DNA of 64,000 bases from Lichenostomus cassidix (taxonomy: Eukaryota > Chordata > Aves > Passeriformes > Meliphagidae), in the NCBI GenBank assembly GCA_008360975.2, contig CM039182.1, positions 61,044,016 to 61,108,015 on the forward strand, read 5' to 3'. The position numbers and the translations under genes were made by a program. Shown here piece after piece: positions 25,601 to 39,378 of the stretch. Position 1 is the stretch's first letter, and each line of letters starts with the position of its first letter. Below the pieces are notes generated by a model that saw only the letters and a list, made by a program, of their open reading frames with translations, was not told the origin of the DNA and ran no database searches.

Positions 25601-28600
25601 TCAACCCTGTGTGCTTCTCACAAGAAATCAGAGACAAAAAGAGTGCCACACAGAGAGCAAAAATCTGTCACCTCCCCCCATCAACTGCTTCGTGTCTGTG
25701 ACTCAGCCTGCCACAGACCCTCAGAGGATCATATGTCCCTATGGCATCACCTGGTGCAACGTGTGTGGAAAAGAAGCATCTGCTCCTTCGAAGGGTGCCT
25801 AAAGCACCAAAAACGAATTTCAGCACCTTGGGGTGGGGTGAGAAGACATTAGCCTGCAACTAAGTAAAGTGCACACCATTTTGTGGAGGGCTGAGCCAGT
25901 GGACTGAAGAGTGCAGAGCTGGTTTCCTTCAGAGAGGATGTGAGTGAAGGAGGGATAAGGCAGCAGCATATGGCAGTTCAGCCTTGAAAAGGCACTGTGG
26001 AAAATGGCACCTCCATATTTAGCAGACCAGCTTCCTCTGTGGGTGCCCTGATTGGATTTTGTAGAACACCTAATTCTTTCCTTGATAACTGAATCGATTT
26101 GGTCTGGAAATAGAGAATCTCATGGTGCCTCTAACTGAAGGTTTTTTCCGAAGTGGAAAGACACTATCAACTTCAAGGCAAATAACATATGTTTGAGGAG
26201 AATTTTAGGAGGCAGCATATCAAGATTTTAGGCCAAACCCCAAGAAAACATTTGGGAAGCATTTCAGAAGTAAGTAAATGCAAAAGATAGAATCATGGCG
26301 GGGAGGGGGGCAGGGGGGCATGAAATGCCCATTTACTTTCATCTGCTCCTTAGCTGGACAAAATCAAAGGAGAATCTTTGCTTGATCATGGACACATCTT
26401 GGAAACACCTGCAGGCTGATGTTTCAAATAACCTCCTTCCTCCTGCTCTAAATGTTCTGCAGGCTGGAACGGGAAGCACAGGTAGGATGAGACTGGGGCT
26501 TAGGAGGAAGAGGAATTATTTGGTCTGGCAAGTTGCACATTTTATTGTCATTAGAAGCTACCTTAAGCTCAGCCTCATGCTCTGTGAGTCACATAGAAGT
26601 CATGGAGCACTGCCAGGAGTTGACAAGCAACTTGATAGTAAGTCACTGACTTAACTAGAGTGATGTAGTTGAAATAGACCCTGAAGGCCAGATGTGACAA
26701 AAATTGCTCAATGTAACTGAGAGATTTTATTTTCCTATGCACTTCTATGGCCATACGCAATTATTTTTCACATTTCAAATAAACATAAGAAGTACTAATT
26801 TTCAAAGCAAAAATTGGAGCAGAAGGCATGCAGAATATTTCTTTAAATTTTGACTTTGCAGCATGTTGCTAGTCTAGTATAAAATTTGCTGGCCTAACCC
26901 TCCAGAAGAAGAAAAGAAAAGATGTTGAAATAATCTATATCCATTTGCCTTAGGCAAAGCAGTCAGGTAATGTCACTAAAAGTAGTTGGAAAAGTGATGA
27001 GGAGAAGGAAAATTTAGAAATGTTCAGGAAATGGAAAGAAGTATGTATTTTTCTAGGGAAAGAATTCACTTTTGGTTTTAGGGTTTGTACAGTACACCCA
27101 AGTTCTACTTCTAGGCATTGAATGACAGATGAAGTAAGACTGGTCAAGGCTAACTAGAGAGGTGTGCTCAAAATTTGTGGTTATCTCTTGTCACGTGAAC
27201 CTTACTTCCTCTTGCACTAGTATTGAATTTCAGCAGTCCAAATTTTGAAAGGTTTTAGAACTGCCAAGGATAATGAAATAAGATAAATCTGTGGAGGGAA
27301 AAGAAGTGGAGGGATCATAAAAAGTGCTGACAGTTAATTTAGAAAACTGAAAGCCTAAGGGGTACACGTGCTACCTAGCAGTAGGAAAGAAGCCTAATCA
27401 AAAGAAAGGAAGTTTTATACCAGTCCTTGTCCTAGAAGGTAAACAATTATATGAGAAAGAGGGCCATATGGAAGGTTAATATGAGAAAGAGGGCCATATG
27501 GAAGGTTAAATGTAACTATTGCAGATAGTTGTTGGAAGTTTCAAGTGGTGAAATACTCAGAATTAAACAGAAAGAAATGGGAGATTTAAGATAGCCTTTA
27601 TTGGAGCATAAAATAACACATTGGAAAATGTTTTGAAAACAATAGGAATATGTCAGCAAAACAGAATGACTGAAATAAATTATGAATATATCTATTATAC
27701 AGGTTTGCTTGTTCTTTTTGTGGAAGCACTTTCTGCATTTTATAATAGCCTCTGACCAGATTTATTTTCAATGGATCAAGTGTTACTCTTTTCATGCAGA
27801 AACTGAAAATGTATAATGGGATAGCAATAATTTACACTGCTGCAACTTAGAATACATTTCTTAATATGCAATATCCTCTAGATTAAATAGCCAAATCTTC
27901 ATTTGGCTTGTGGCTTGTTTACTGTCATTCAGGTATGAAAAATCTACATTTTAAAAGATGTTTGAATAGCTGCACAGTTAATTAGCTGATACAGGTACAT
28001 GGACATATTTTGTACATACAAAGAAGGAGGTGGTGAAAATGTAACCTTAAATATAATTTTTTTTGCCACTGTTTTGATAATTGAAAGAGCTATTAGTAAC
28101 TGCTTATTGAAAGCATCAGGAGGACTTCATCTGTCTCCCACGTATTCCCAGCCCTGTTACGCTGGCACACGCAGCAGTGAGCGAGGATGGGCATCACTGC
28201 ACAGACCCAGACATGAAAAGCCAGGGTCAATCTCAGCTTCTGAGCCAAGCACCAAAGAAAGTTTGCCAGATGGAAAGGTAATTAAAGTATTGCTTCAAAA
28301 ATCAATTTCAAGGCCTGTGGGGATGAGATCACAATACCTTTGAAAGTAGGACTTAGGTGAATAAATTACAAATTATTGTTTCCAAAATGCAGCTTCAGTA
28401 ATCCGTATTCAGTCAGCTTTTGACTTTATGGCTCAGATTTGATGGCTAAAAGTAATTGGGATGAAGTTTTGCCATGGATAACAATTGCAGGTCAATTCTT
28501 TAGAACGTATGACAATGATGGCTGATTTATATAAGCTATCTCACATAATGTAATTATGTAGGTGTCTGCAGAAGAAAAAATGGACCTGGTAATGTGGAGC

Positions 28601-31600
28601 TGGAACTGATGCATGGTGGGTTGATACTGCAAGACATTTATTTGGGTTGAAAGCGTCCTTAAAAAGGGGAAAAGTATGTTGGTCTAGCAAAGTATAGCTT
28701 GGAGAGACAGTAGAGAAACTACTCAAAAGAAGAGATCTGCCAGATTATGGGAGGTAAGAAAAGATACCACAAGTGACTCCTTTGCCTTTTCAGTATTAGG
28801 AAAGTAGCAGCAATTAGGCTACTGGATGAAGGTGTTTTATTTGTGCTTTAGGAAAAGGCGGAGCTCAAGATTTGATTGAGGGGATCACTCATTCAACACT
28901 GGCACAGGCATAAGAGCAGACATCTGTAAGGGAGGTACTCAGCAAAGACTATGACATTTTCAGGAGAGTTTGGAATGAAAATGTCTGTAACTTGTATAAA
29001 ATTCCTCCCCACTATCTGTCTGTGATGGCTTAACTGGGGTTGTGGAGTCTTCACTGCTCTTGTCTTTCTGGGTTGGAAATAGAGGTGTTAAGGAGTGTGA
29101 AATGGGGTGGAGATGAGGCAACATGTTGTGTATTCTCTCACCTTGTCCCCATCTTTTCCTTACAATCTGGGACTCGGTGCTTGGGAAGGCTCCTTTGCAG
29201 TGGTTTCTACTTCCTTGCTTCCTCTTCTTCCTTTCATTTGGTGGAACCACATGGAATCCACTAGGTCTTGCTGAAGCAGAGGAAACACTGGGTCTCTGTG
29301 TGTGAAATCACTGTCAGTCTGAAAATCTTAACAGGTTTACATGCAAAAAGACATCCTGTATTCCTCTGTATCGAGAATTAAAACACCTTCTTAATTTAGA
29401 TTCATATTAGCCTGGCCGTACTGCAAGACTTCATCTATAGTTTGTAGCTGTGTATTTGTAACACTTGATGACAGTCTGACAAACACACAATATCCAGGGA
29501 TTCTGACACAGCTACAAAGAAATGTTCACATAGTGCCTGTACACATATTACGAAAAGTAGCTTGCTTAAATCTCATAGACTGGCGAATTAAGTGGTGTGA
29601 TTTTTCTGTCACTGTAACAAATTCCCAGTTATCTCAAGTCAGTGGGAATGCAGACTGTGTGTAAAACAGAGGCAGGAGGACAAAAGCATAAGATTCTAGC
29701 ACAGCAAAAGGATTTCTAGGTGGTTAGGTTTCATTTATTTTTTATAGCCAGACTTTGGTTTTGTATAAATACCATGAGTAGTAGAATTTCTAGGGTTTGG
29801 AGGAAACTGGGACTTTTTTACTGTGGTTCATGGAGAATGTACTTTAGTTTAAAATCCTTCTATTTTACTAGTCCAGGATCAGGAAGGCTGTTCGCTGTTT
29901 TTAGAAAACAGTATTTATCCAGCAGCAGAAGAGGTAACACCAATTGACATTAACCCTTTCACTGGCTTCTCTTTTGCTATTTGGCTCTTGGGTGTGTGTA
30001 TGTGCCTTGGAAGGGCAAGGACATAAGGTTTTCCATAATGACATTGTGTGACCAAGGTATCTCCCTCTGGAAATAGGGAGTAATGTGCTGTTTTTCAACT
30101 TGTATATGTGTTCATGCACACATTATAACTATGCACAGACTTATTTCCAGCTGGTCCCCATCATAAGTACCTTTCTGTGAGCAGACACCTGATCAAGCTA
30201 CAGACACTGGAAATTTGCATGCACAGGCTAGGTACGTGCAAAACCAGGATCTACAGTGATCACATTTAGCTTGAAAATTAAGGGGTTATGCTCCATAATG
30301 CAAATGGCTGAATGTTTTCAGCTTGGGTAAAACAGGGAACATACAGTAATAAATATAGCTGCCTAATGTGAATCTTACGGAAACTTTTTCCAGGATAGTG
30401 TTTAACTATAATTACAGAAATTTTCAGGTTTGCGTGCACCAAAATATGGTAGAAATCCACTTTTTTTTTTTTTTAACAGCACCTCTGCTGTTTCAGTGAG
30501 TATCTTATCGCCATGGAGAGATCAGTTGGATCTGCAGCACTGACTTTTGATGTAAGAGTGCCATACTTTAAAAAGTTATGAATATGGAGGATCTTTTGTC
30601 GCTGCCAAGAAATTAAAAATAAATCCCCAAAGGCTCTGTGTGCAAAGATTCCCAAAGGACCTGTTTACCTAGGGCAGTTGTGGTGGTCCAGAGATGGCAC
30701 TTTTAGATGTACTAGCACATCATGCTTGGCATCCAGCTGTTGCGGATGTGTTGTGTTTTGTCACATCTGCTATCCCCAGATACCCCAAGGTGTCTCAAAT
30801 TTCAGTGGGTGCCTCTGTACAGGCACCAGATTTGAGCTCCTCATTTCCACTGGAAGCCAGTGAGAGCTGATGAGTGATTTGACCCTCCTTGGTGCTTCCT
30901 GGGCTTGTGCTCCTGAGGGTTGGTTTTGGAGACCCACATGCAATTCATGTCACAGATCTCATGTCTGTCATTTCCCTGCCTGATGAGGGGAATGTATGGA
31001 AATCTGCATAGATATGCATATACATGGGGGAAAATGCAGCATTGTCTAGGGCAGTGTTTATATATATTTTGATATATTAAAGCATGGGCTTAGTACCAGT
31101 TATGTATTTACTTGGTAATGGTTTTCTTAGATGATACAGCAGACTGGGATCCTGATTCTGAGAGAAGCTGAGAGCTTCTTACAAGCTGCTTGGCACTTGC
31201 TAACTTACATTAAAAGTGTAGGGATTCAGCATATGCTTAAATTAGGCTCTAAAATAATGAAGTATCTGCTTTATACCATATTGGTCTCAATACTTTTATC
31301 CTTCTCCTCTTCCTTCACACTGTAAATTACATGTTTCTTTTTGATTTAGTAGTTGTGAGCATAAAACCACCAACTGATTTTTGTTTATTATCATATTTTA
31401 TCTTAAAACAGTACAATTTACATTTCTTAGCTGACCACAAGAGGTTTAGCTAAATGCTTTCTCTCTCCCACTCTCTTTCTCTAAACCTATCTGTGTTTGC
31501 TTATGTCTCATATTTATTTCACACTTTGCTTCCCTTCTTGATCACAAAGCTACTCTTTACAGCAACAAAAACATCTCTATAATGATGACAGAGACACAGA

Positions 31601-34600
31601 AATTCATCTTATGAGCTGGGTAGCTGTACAGCATTGGTAGGCTCTTTCCAGTTCTGTCCAGCAAGCCTTCCCAGGGGCACCCTCTACTCCAGCCCCTCAA
31701 AAGCCTGAGGAGGGACCTCTCTAGAACCCAATCCCATAGGCCCTCAATTCCTGTTGATTCAGTTGAAGCTAGGTCTTGTGGAGTATGATGATACACTTCA
31801 GAACAGGGTTTCTGAGACCAAATGGGGCTTCAGGTTGCTGTAAGAATGTAGAAGTATTCACCAGACAAATAAAATTTTGCTGTTGGGAAGGGAACTGATG
31901 GAACTGAAAGTACAGCTGCTTATCAGAGTTCAAGCAAAATGATTCTGTATCAGTGAGCTACTGAGACTGAATGCATTAACTAAAATAACGTCATTTGAAG
32001 TGTAAAATAAATAATACAAAAAAAATTATGCAGTACAAATCAGATTACATGCATTCCTTTTGAGCATCTTCATAAAGTAGCTGTTAGCTACTTATTTGCC
32101 AATCTTAATTCAGATTTTTTAGATGCTGATATCTGTGCTTACTTTTTATTTGATGAGCAAGCAAGTTGGATATGAATTAATATTTTGTGAGCTGTGTTTT
32201 AATTAAAAATTTTCAGGAGGAGAGAGAATGGAAGTTACTTTGTTGCTTATTTCTTCAGTGTGTCTTTTGTGTTAACAATAAAGGTTGGTTGTTGGTAAAA
32301 AACCGGTAATAGAATAATGAAGTTTTGTTTGAAAAAAATGCTGTAGGATAAGTAAAATTGAGGTAGATAAATCTAAGGTGTTCTGCTGTATTGCAGGATA
32401 CAAATATTCAGAGCTGCTGAGCACAAAAGCCTTATGCTGTAGAATCACTTCTGTTCACTGCTGTCACTGTGGAGGGAGACAAAAGGGTTTTTGTAGAGAC
32501 CACGCTCCAGATTCTTCAGTGTAGTAGATAAACCTAATATCTACCAAAGTACAGGCTTGGAACAGAGCTGGAGCCCAGTTTTTAATTAGTACCTATGAAA
32601 CTCCTCCAGTCTGTGATCTTTCTCATTTAGTTGAACATCCAGCCTTGCTTCTCTGACTATGCCAGTGCTGCAGTGCCCTAGCAAACATGACCTGATAAGT
32701 TAGACCAGGTTATTCTTCTGTAGATCACCTTCCAAGGCACCTCCTTTGGCACTCAGGGAGCATAGTTGGAAAGAAAAAGAGGTGCAAAATTATTCCTACA
32801 CTTGCCAGTCCCTAGCTTCTTTGAGACCGTGTCAGATCTTATGGCAACACAGGAAAGTAAGAGCAGCTTTCCATTCCTCAAAGTGAAATAGTCATGGATA
32901 TCCTCTTAGCTGGACAATGAACTGGCCAGTCAGGTAACGGTGGAATAAAGAAGCAACCTCCTCAACTCTGCTGGCCCTGATCACCATCTTGGTCACCTTC
33001 CTCTTTCCATTAGTAATGGAATTGCCAGAGCCTGCTGCCCTTTGTAGGCGGAAGTTACAACCAATGAGGCAACCATAAACAAGGCCTGGAGTGAAGTCTT
33101 AAACACCTCCTGAGCAAAGCCCTTGGGTTAATTACTTCCTAGATGAGTTTTTTAATTGTGAGCACCACAGACTGTGCAGCTCGTGGAGCCTTCCTCATGG
33201 AAGGGAAAAGCCAGCTGGCAATGAAATGAAGTAAATGGAAATTCCTCATCAGCTTTCTGATGGTAATAAGATTTAAAGCATGACAACACAGGGGAAGAAA
33301 CCAGCAGCTTTGGAGTGTGCCAGAGATGCTGGGATCTGGCAGTGATTTATTGTTTGTCACACTGGCAGAATAATGTATGCCTGATGAGTAACAACATGTC
33401 CTTTTGCTGCATGAAAATAACTGTTCAGAAACAAAATCCTGTTGGTAGTGGCAATGCTGTAAAATTAATTCCATGGTGGTATTTTATCCCAATGTTTCTG
33501 TGTATTTGCTGGTATTGCAAGTAGAATGTTGGTGAGCAATCTGGCAGAAGCTAAAGGAACTCTGAACAGAGGAGAGCTTTTTCTTGGAGAATAGGAGTTG
33601 TTCATTTGATAGCCCAACTGCAAAAACAGTGGATAAATAGCCACCCTGAGCATCATGTAAAGGTTTGGATTGTTTTTGTAGTGTTGATGTTATTGCCCCA
33701 AGAGCTCACCTTACTCAATGCTACATATAAACCTATTGGGTCAAAAACCTATGGACAGCAGGGGCTGGTCTTAAAATTGAGGTTCTCGCACTTCAGTCAC
33801 TATAGTAGTGCTCTGGAAATACTATATCAGAGTGTGTCTTCATGACATCTGATCTACCAGGGTTTTCCAGCAAGATGTCAGTTGAAATGTTTTCATCTAT
33901 TCCATAAATGAATAATTAGCCTGTCAGCATCCCTCTTGTATCTGTTCCAGTGTTTTTGAAAGAAGAGGTGATTTATGAAGGATTCAATATGATTGTTGAA
34001 GATATTGCACATAACTGCATCAGTCATGTTTTACCTGATTTTAAAGCCATCATCTTCACAGTGGAATCCATTCATTCCCACTGCATTGTGTAGATAAGTC
34101 CATTGAAATTTTGTAGAGAACAAGGTCTTAAAAATGCTAACATCCTCACTCTGTGAGCTGACTGAAATAATTGCATTAGAGTAAGTGCAAAGTTTTCTGG
34201 TAGTTTTGATTCATTATGTAACATTATCAGATGATCCTTTAAGTGAACGAGTGTGTTCAACAAATTTAAGTGTTTCTCTAATGAAAACAGCAATGGCAAT
34301 TCAGTGGAGGGGGAAGTGGGTTGCAGGTGAGAGAAATTACAGAGATGCCTTAGACTATTTCAGGTCATTTTCATCTTCTTCAATAGCAGGGTAAGAATGT
34401 GCAAATGTATCTGTAAACTCAAACTGCAAAAGGCCTCTACTTATTTGAGGGGGAAAATATGAACTGTCTCCTGCCTTTCCAGGAACTAAAAGAATTTGTG
34501 CTCCCACAAAGGTGCTGTGGCTTTATCCTGTCAGCTTTTGTTGGAAAGGTTGATGTTGCTACCACGTTTATCTAGGAGGAATTCAGGACAGAAAATTCTG

Positions 34601-35584
34601 TGAAATTGACATTTCGAAACAGAATTTTGTGTTAAATTGATATAAATACATGAGGGGTTCTTTGTTAGCCCTATTAATTTTCCTATTTAATTTAGCACAA
34701 GTTTTAAATTTTTTATTTACTTCAAGCTGCTGCTCCAGTTCACCAAAACTGCTATTTCCAGTTCACCACAACTGAAAGCTGCAAAATATAGATGTTCCTG
34801 GGCAAAACCTGCATAGAATAGAAGTGAAGGGCTCGGCGAGCTTCCCGCTCCAGGTAGTGATGGTCATTCCTTGTGGAAATGCAAGTTGTGTACAGGGAAA
34901 GATCTGGAGCACCTTCTCATTTAAAAACACATCTGGAGAGCAGGATTCCTGAATTCTGTCCACGGCGGGTAGGGCAGGTAATGCTTGCTGCACCAAGCAG
35001 CAGTTACTAGCACTGTGTCAGTATTCCCAGTGCTCAGTGTGGGCATCATGCCAGAGGGTTAAAAACCCCCCATGTTTAGGAGTCACCTCATCCAAGGGCT
35101 CTGGAACCACAGCCATATTAATCTCGTGTCACTGTGAGTGTGGGTAGGGATATTGGAACAAACAAGGCAGAACAAGCTTTGGAGAAACCAGATGTGCACA
35201 AAGACAGTGATAGGCTAAAGCGGACAGACTTTAGACCAGGAGCTATCCTTTAACCAGAGTCTGAGACAATTCTACTGCATGTGGAGTTTTGTTTGATCCA
35301 GTTCCTGTTAACTGCAACCATGGATTAAATACACAGTCTTAATGAGTCAAAATTTAAAAGGTATTCCGTGCAATTATGTTAATAATTAACTAAAACCATG
35401 TTAAATTCAGAGGCAGTATTGTGTTTAAGTAGAGAGGAGAATATTTTTGAGGTCAATGCACAACTGACTTATGAAACACACATGAGAACAAGAACATCAT
35501 CTGCAAAAAAACAGTGAAAACACATAAAATGCAGTGTTCACTAATTCAAGCTAACAAGAGAAGCAAGATGCATCTGTATACAAT
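22698..35584. other. Non-coding DNA, probably intron
   Basis: Nearly 13 kb of AT-rich sequence. The longest frames (156 codons at 24823 plus strand, 141 codons at 24587 minus strand) overlap each other on opposite strands and carry no recognisable domain. It holds a 30-bp tandem duplication at 27451, a G-rich run at 26300-26318 and a T-run at about 30462-30475. No exon was recognised. Confidence 0.5.
27451..27510. repeat. 30-bp tandem duplication, two copies
   Basis: Bases 27451-27480 and 27481-27510 are identical except for the last base. The unit begins ATGAGAAAGAGGGCCATATG. The near-identity points to a recent duplication. Confidence 0.97.
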
Positions 35585-36477
35585 TGTCTTGGTTTGAAAG
35601 ACAGGTGTCTGCCAAGAGAGGTTGAACCCTCCCTTAGAACAGAGAATGTGATTTTTTTTTTCCCTCCCTCCGAATTATTTAATTTTGTCAATCAAGGGCT
35701 TTCAGGCAAAGGTATGGGAAAAAAGGAATATCAGTTATTTACTAGTATCTATAAACAAACAATAACAATAATAGCAACCACAACTAGAACCAGAAAACCA
35801 ATAGCAGATAACTTGTGAGCTGCCAAGCCCTTTCCCGTGTGGTGTAATCACGGTTGCAAGCAGCAGGGGCGCTGTTGAGCTCCCGGCTGGGATGGGCAGG
35901 TGCGATGACTGCCGAGCGGCTGCAGGTGGCGCTGTGGCGCAGCTGTGCGTCCGGCAGCTGCAATGGCGGGCAGGCTGAGAAACACGCAGGGCAGCGAAAG
36001 CAGCTCGGAGCAGTGAGAAAGCAGGGCAGCAGGGGCGGGCGCTCTCTCTCTCCGGCCAGCGAGGCAGCGAGGATTTCTGCAGTCACAGCAGACGCCGCGG
36101 TCTCGTGCGGCAGAGGGCAGGGGCAGGCAGCAGAGGCCGCGGGACTCTCCCGGCAGCAGCCGCGAGGAAACGCGGCCCGGGGGAAAACGTGCCCTTCCCC
36201 GTGGGGAGAAAGGTTGAATCAAAGCTCACCCAGCCAGGAGAAGAGAAAAAAAACAGGGCACAGTTGGATTCCCTCTGGTCGCAGACGAAGAGCAAAAAAG
36301 AGCAGCCTCTCCTCTCAGCGTCCGAACCACAAGAGAGAATTCCAAGGGCTGGCTCTACCCTTACCCTGCCCTGCCCAAAGCCCAGCTTTTGTCTTTTACA
36401 AAAGACTTGATCGCTCTAAACATCTAACTATTTGTTGCTTAGTAACAGGAATGGGAAGAAATTCTCAACCCCCGACA
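35585..36477 (-). mobile_element. Solo LTR, ERVL-like, CpG-rich
   Basis: The 893-bp block starts TGTC and ends GACA, and is flanked by identical 5-bp sequences ACAAT at 35580-35584 and 36478-36482. Read on the minus strand, its last 15 bases (TTTCAAACCAAGACA) are identical to the end of the 3' LTR of the full-length ERVL at 55036-55050, so the two families are related. The central part, about 35840-36220, is CpG-rich and could be mistaken for a promoter island. The frames of up to 243 codons here are shadows of GC-rich sequence. A 5-bp duplication is the size expected for ERVL integrases. No internal retroviral sequence remains, so it is a solo LTR. Whether its U3 promoter, pointing away from the host gene's direction, is active cannot be judged here. 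Confidence 0.88.
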
Positions 36478-36568
36478 ACAATTTACCTCTTCTGCAAAGG
36501 ATTTCATGTGGAAATGAAAAGGAACAGACCTACATCTAAAATCTGTGAGCAGTTAATAAGAGCATTTA

Positions 36569-36830
36569 TTCATAGAATCATTTAGGTTGGAAAAGACCTT
36601 TAGGATGATGGAGTCTGACCGTTAACCCAGCACTGCCAAGTTCACCACTAAACCATGTCCCTAGGTGCTGTGTCTGCAAGATCTCCAGGGATCTTGACTC
36701 AACCACTTCCCTCAGCAGCCTCTTCCAATGCTTGGTAAGTCTTCCAGTGAAGAAATTTTTCCTAATATCCAGTCTAAATTTCTCCTGGTGCAATTTGAGG
36801 CTGTTTCTTCTCATCCTTTCGTACTTAATC
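36569..36830 (-). mobile_element. CR1 LINE 3' fragment
   Basis: It begins with CATAGAATCATTTAGGTTGG and continues with recognisable CR1 3' UTR sequence in reverse: AAGACCTTTAGGATGATGGAG, CACTGCCAAGTTCACCACTA, AATTTTTCCTAATATCCAGT and CTCATCCTTTCGTAC. About 260 bp of the 3' end are kept. It inserted about 90 bases beyond the end of the solo LTR. Confidence 0.92.
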
Positions 36831-39045
36831 ATATGTATCTAACAACCATTCATACAAACCTGTGAATGGCCCTGAGACAGACACAAGGACAGGTACAGTT
36901 ATTAGGAAAAGTGCCCAGCAAATCTTTAGGAAACTCTGAATGTGAAACTGGGCCAAGAGTGGCATCACAGTCAAACCTTCTTATTTCTAGTCAGAAATCT
37001 AGTTGCTATATTCTGTACAAAATCAAGCATATTAATCATCTGGGTGGGAAGCTGCTAAGTATAGAATTGCAAAAACCAGTAGGATGGATCAGAAAGAAAA
37101 GATCAGTGTTAGAAGAGGAGCAGAGCTCATGTTAAAAGCTGCTTTTCCCCCCTACAGTGATCTGCAGACCAACTGGAACACCTGACAGATAATTCTGTGA
37201 TTTTCAAAGACACCAAAACTTGTTTGGTTTTTCATGCTTCCAGAATTTTGGCAACAGAAAGGAGACAATCTGTTTCATTTCCTCAGTGAGAGGGATAAAC
37301 AATGCTGTTTTAAAATACTACACAGTCTGTCGCTTTTGCATTTGATAGTACCATTCACATTGTACCTTAGGCCAGCGGTGGGTATGTAATTATGACAGGA
37401 ACAGGCCTTTTATAAACTGGATTTTGATGATTTTTTTATTCTGAAATACAACAATCTAAGAACAGGGAAAGAAATATTTCAGCTCAGCAACTAACTCAAA
37501 TTGCAGTACCTTATCGGAGTCTCTTAGACTGGTTGATTAAACAGGATGCTAAAGGGATTAATCAGTAAGGCTCCTAAAATAAAGCTATGTGTGATTCATG
37601 GAAGAATAAATACTTCACCATCTAGTGGCTGCCAGTAAGGGTCAAAGGTACCTTCTTCACAGGGCTCAATCACTGACCAAACAAGTGCAGACAGAACACA
37701 TTTTAATTGTAGGCTCTTGACACTAAACATTTAATCTAACACTGCAGTTAACAGGAGCTGGATCAAACAAATCTCCATATGCAATCTCATCTTCCCAGAG
37801 TCTGGGTGGTACAGCTCTGCTATGAAGTCTCTTCTCTTTAGCACATCACCCACATGGTGCACATGTGGAGTCTGTTCAGGTGTTCAGGAAATACGAACTG
37901 AGGGTGAAAGCACATTTTACAATGCTGTTTTTCTTGTAACCAACTGAGGGTCAATTCACCTAAGCAAATACAGCATGGTTTGAACATGATGCTCCATTTT
38001 ATTGTAATAATTGTGGGGAAAAGCTTTTTTGCCTAATCCTTCCAGTCTCTGCTTCTTTTTTATTTATAGTTCTGTTTAAGTGAAATACATGTTTTAGGAC
38101 CTTTGTGAAATATTGAAGCTCGCTAACCTGAACAGAATTCTGTAATTCGGGGAAGAATGTATAAACAAGCAGTGCTTCCTGTGTCTGTATTTACCTGGCA
38201 TGTCTGCCTTTGTCTGCTGTGCAACTGAAGTGTACAAATAGCTTCATAGAAATAATAGTTCAATTCTATTTAAGGTTCAAAGGCACCGAAAGCAAGCTTT
38301 GGAAGTGCAGAATAATATTGGTTTTAGCCATGAAGATACAGGATCCCGTACCTTCATGTAGGTAATTGAACTTAATCTCTGATTTCTTAAAGATATCACA
38401 ATGTTAATACTTTCACTGGAGAACACTGGCAAGTGCAGTGACACAAGATAACTCATAATCTGTCTAATGGAGACAAATAGCTATGGATGCATGTCAAAAT
38501 AATTAATGTTGAGTCAAGTTCATTTTTTTCATTTAACAAATTGAATTGTTTCAGCTAATTATGTAGTATGGCATAAATGTGATGAGGGATGTTCGGAGAA
38601 GAAAGTTATTACTTTTTTCCTCCACTAAATTAATGAAAATATTAAGGAAAATATACCCTCAGAGTGTGCAACAATGTCCAGCTTCATATGCTGAATTTTG
38701 CAGCCTTCATTACAGCATGAGAATCCTGGGCTTCTTGGACTGACTAATTTAGTGTCCTCCTCAAGGCCCCCAGAATACTCTCTGGAGAAGACTATCTTGG
38801 ATATTGTGCTCCATATCTATACAAGAAACTCTTCTTTCTCTGCTAAGTGGGGTCATCTCAGCTAGGTGTGTATAGTGGTGTCACTTCTTCCTGTTACTTT
38901 GATGAAGGAACAGACAAAATGAAGTTTTGTTGAAAGTTCTAGTACCTTTTCTTGGGCTATTGCCTTCCTTGAGCAGTGGCTTAAGAGGTTAGGGATATTA
39001 AAGTTTACTCATAATAAATACAGAAATATGTAAAATTCTACTTTG
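36831..39045. other. Non-coding DNA, nothing recognised
   Basis: AT-rich sequence between two CR1 fragments, with no exon or RNA gene recognised. Probably intron. Confidence 0.55.
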
Positions 39046-39378
39046 TCTGGGTTGTAGTTCCCTGAAAGGATGTTGTAGCAAGGTGGGCTTCAGTCTCTTC
39101 CCCCAAGTACCAAGTGACAGGACAGGAGGAAATGGCCTCAAGTTGTGCCAGGGGAGGTTTAGATTGGATATCAGGAAGCATTTCTTTGCTGGTAAGGTGG
39201 TCAGGCATTGGAAAAGGCTGCCCACGGAAGTGTGTGAGTCACCATCCCTGGAGGTATTTAAAAGACCATAGATGTGGCACTTTGGGACATGGTTTAGTGG
39301 TGGACTTGGCAGTGTCAGGGTAATAGTTGTACTCAATGATCCCCTAAGGGTCTTCTCCAACATAAGTGATTCTGTGAT
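39046..39378 (+). mobile_element. CR1 LINE 3' fragment
   Basis: The sequence follows the CR1 3' region in forward orientation: GTTGTAG repeats, then CAAGTGACAGGACAGGAGGA, AATGGCCTCAAGTTGTGCCA, GGGGAGGTTTAGATTGGATA, TTGGCAGTGTCAGGGTAATA and a terminal TGATTCTGTGAT. Small frames inside it (39083, 39114) are not host genes. Confidence 0.93.

Noticed and set aside
26300..26318. G-rich run as a quadruplex
   Set aside because: Only three G-runs are separated by other bases. A four-stranded fold would need one long run to be split, and no gene context supports a role.
31615..31770. Possible repeat fragment in GC-richer sequence
   Set aside because: I could not match it to CR1 or an LTR, and no borders are visible.
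35848..36585. Frames up to 243 codons
   Set aside because: They lie inside the CpG-rich solo LTR and show no protein family.
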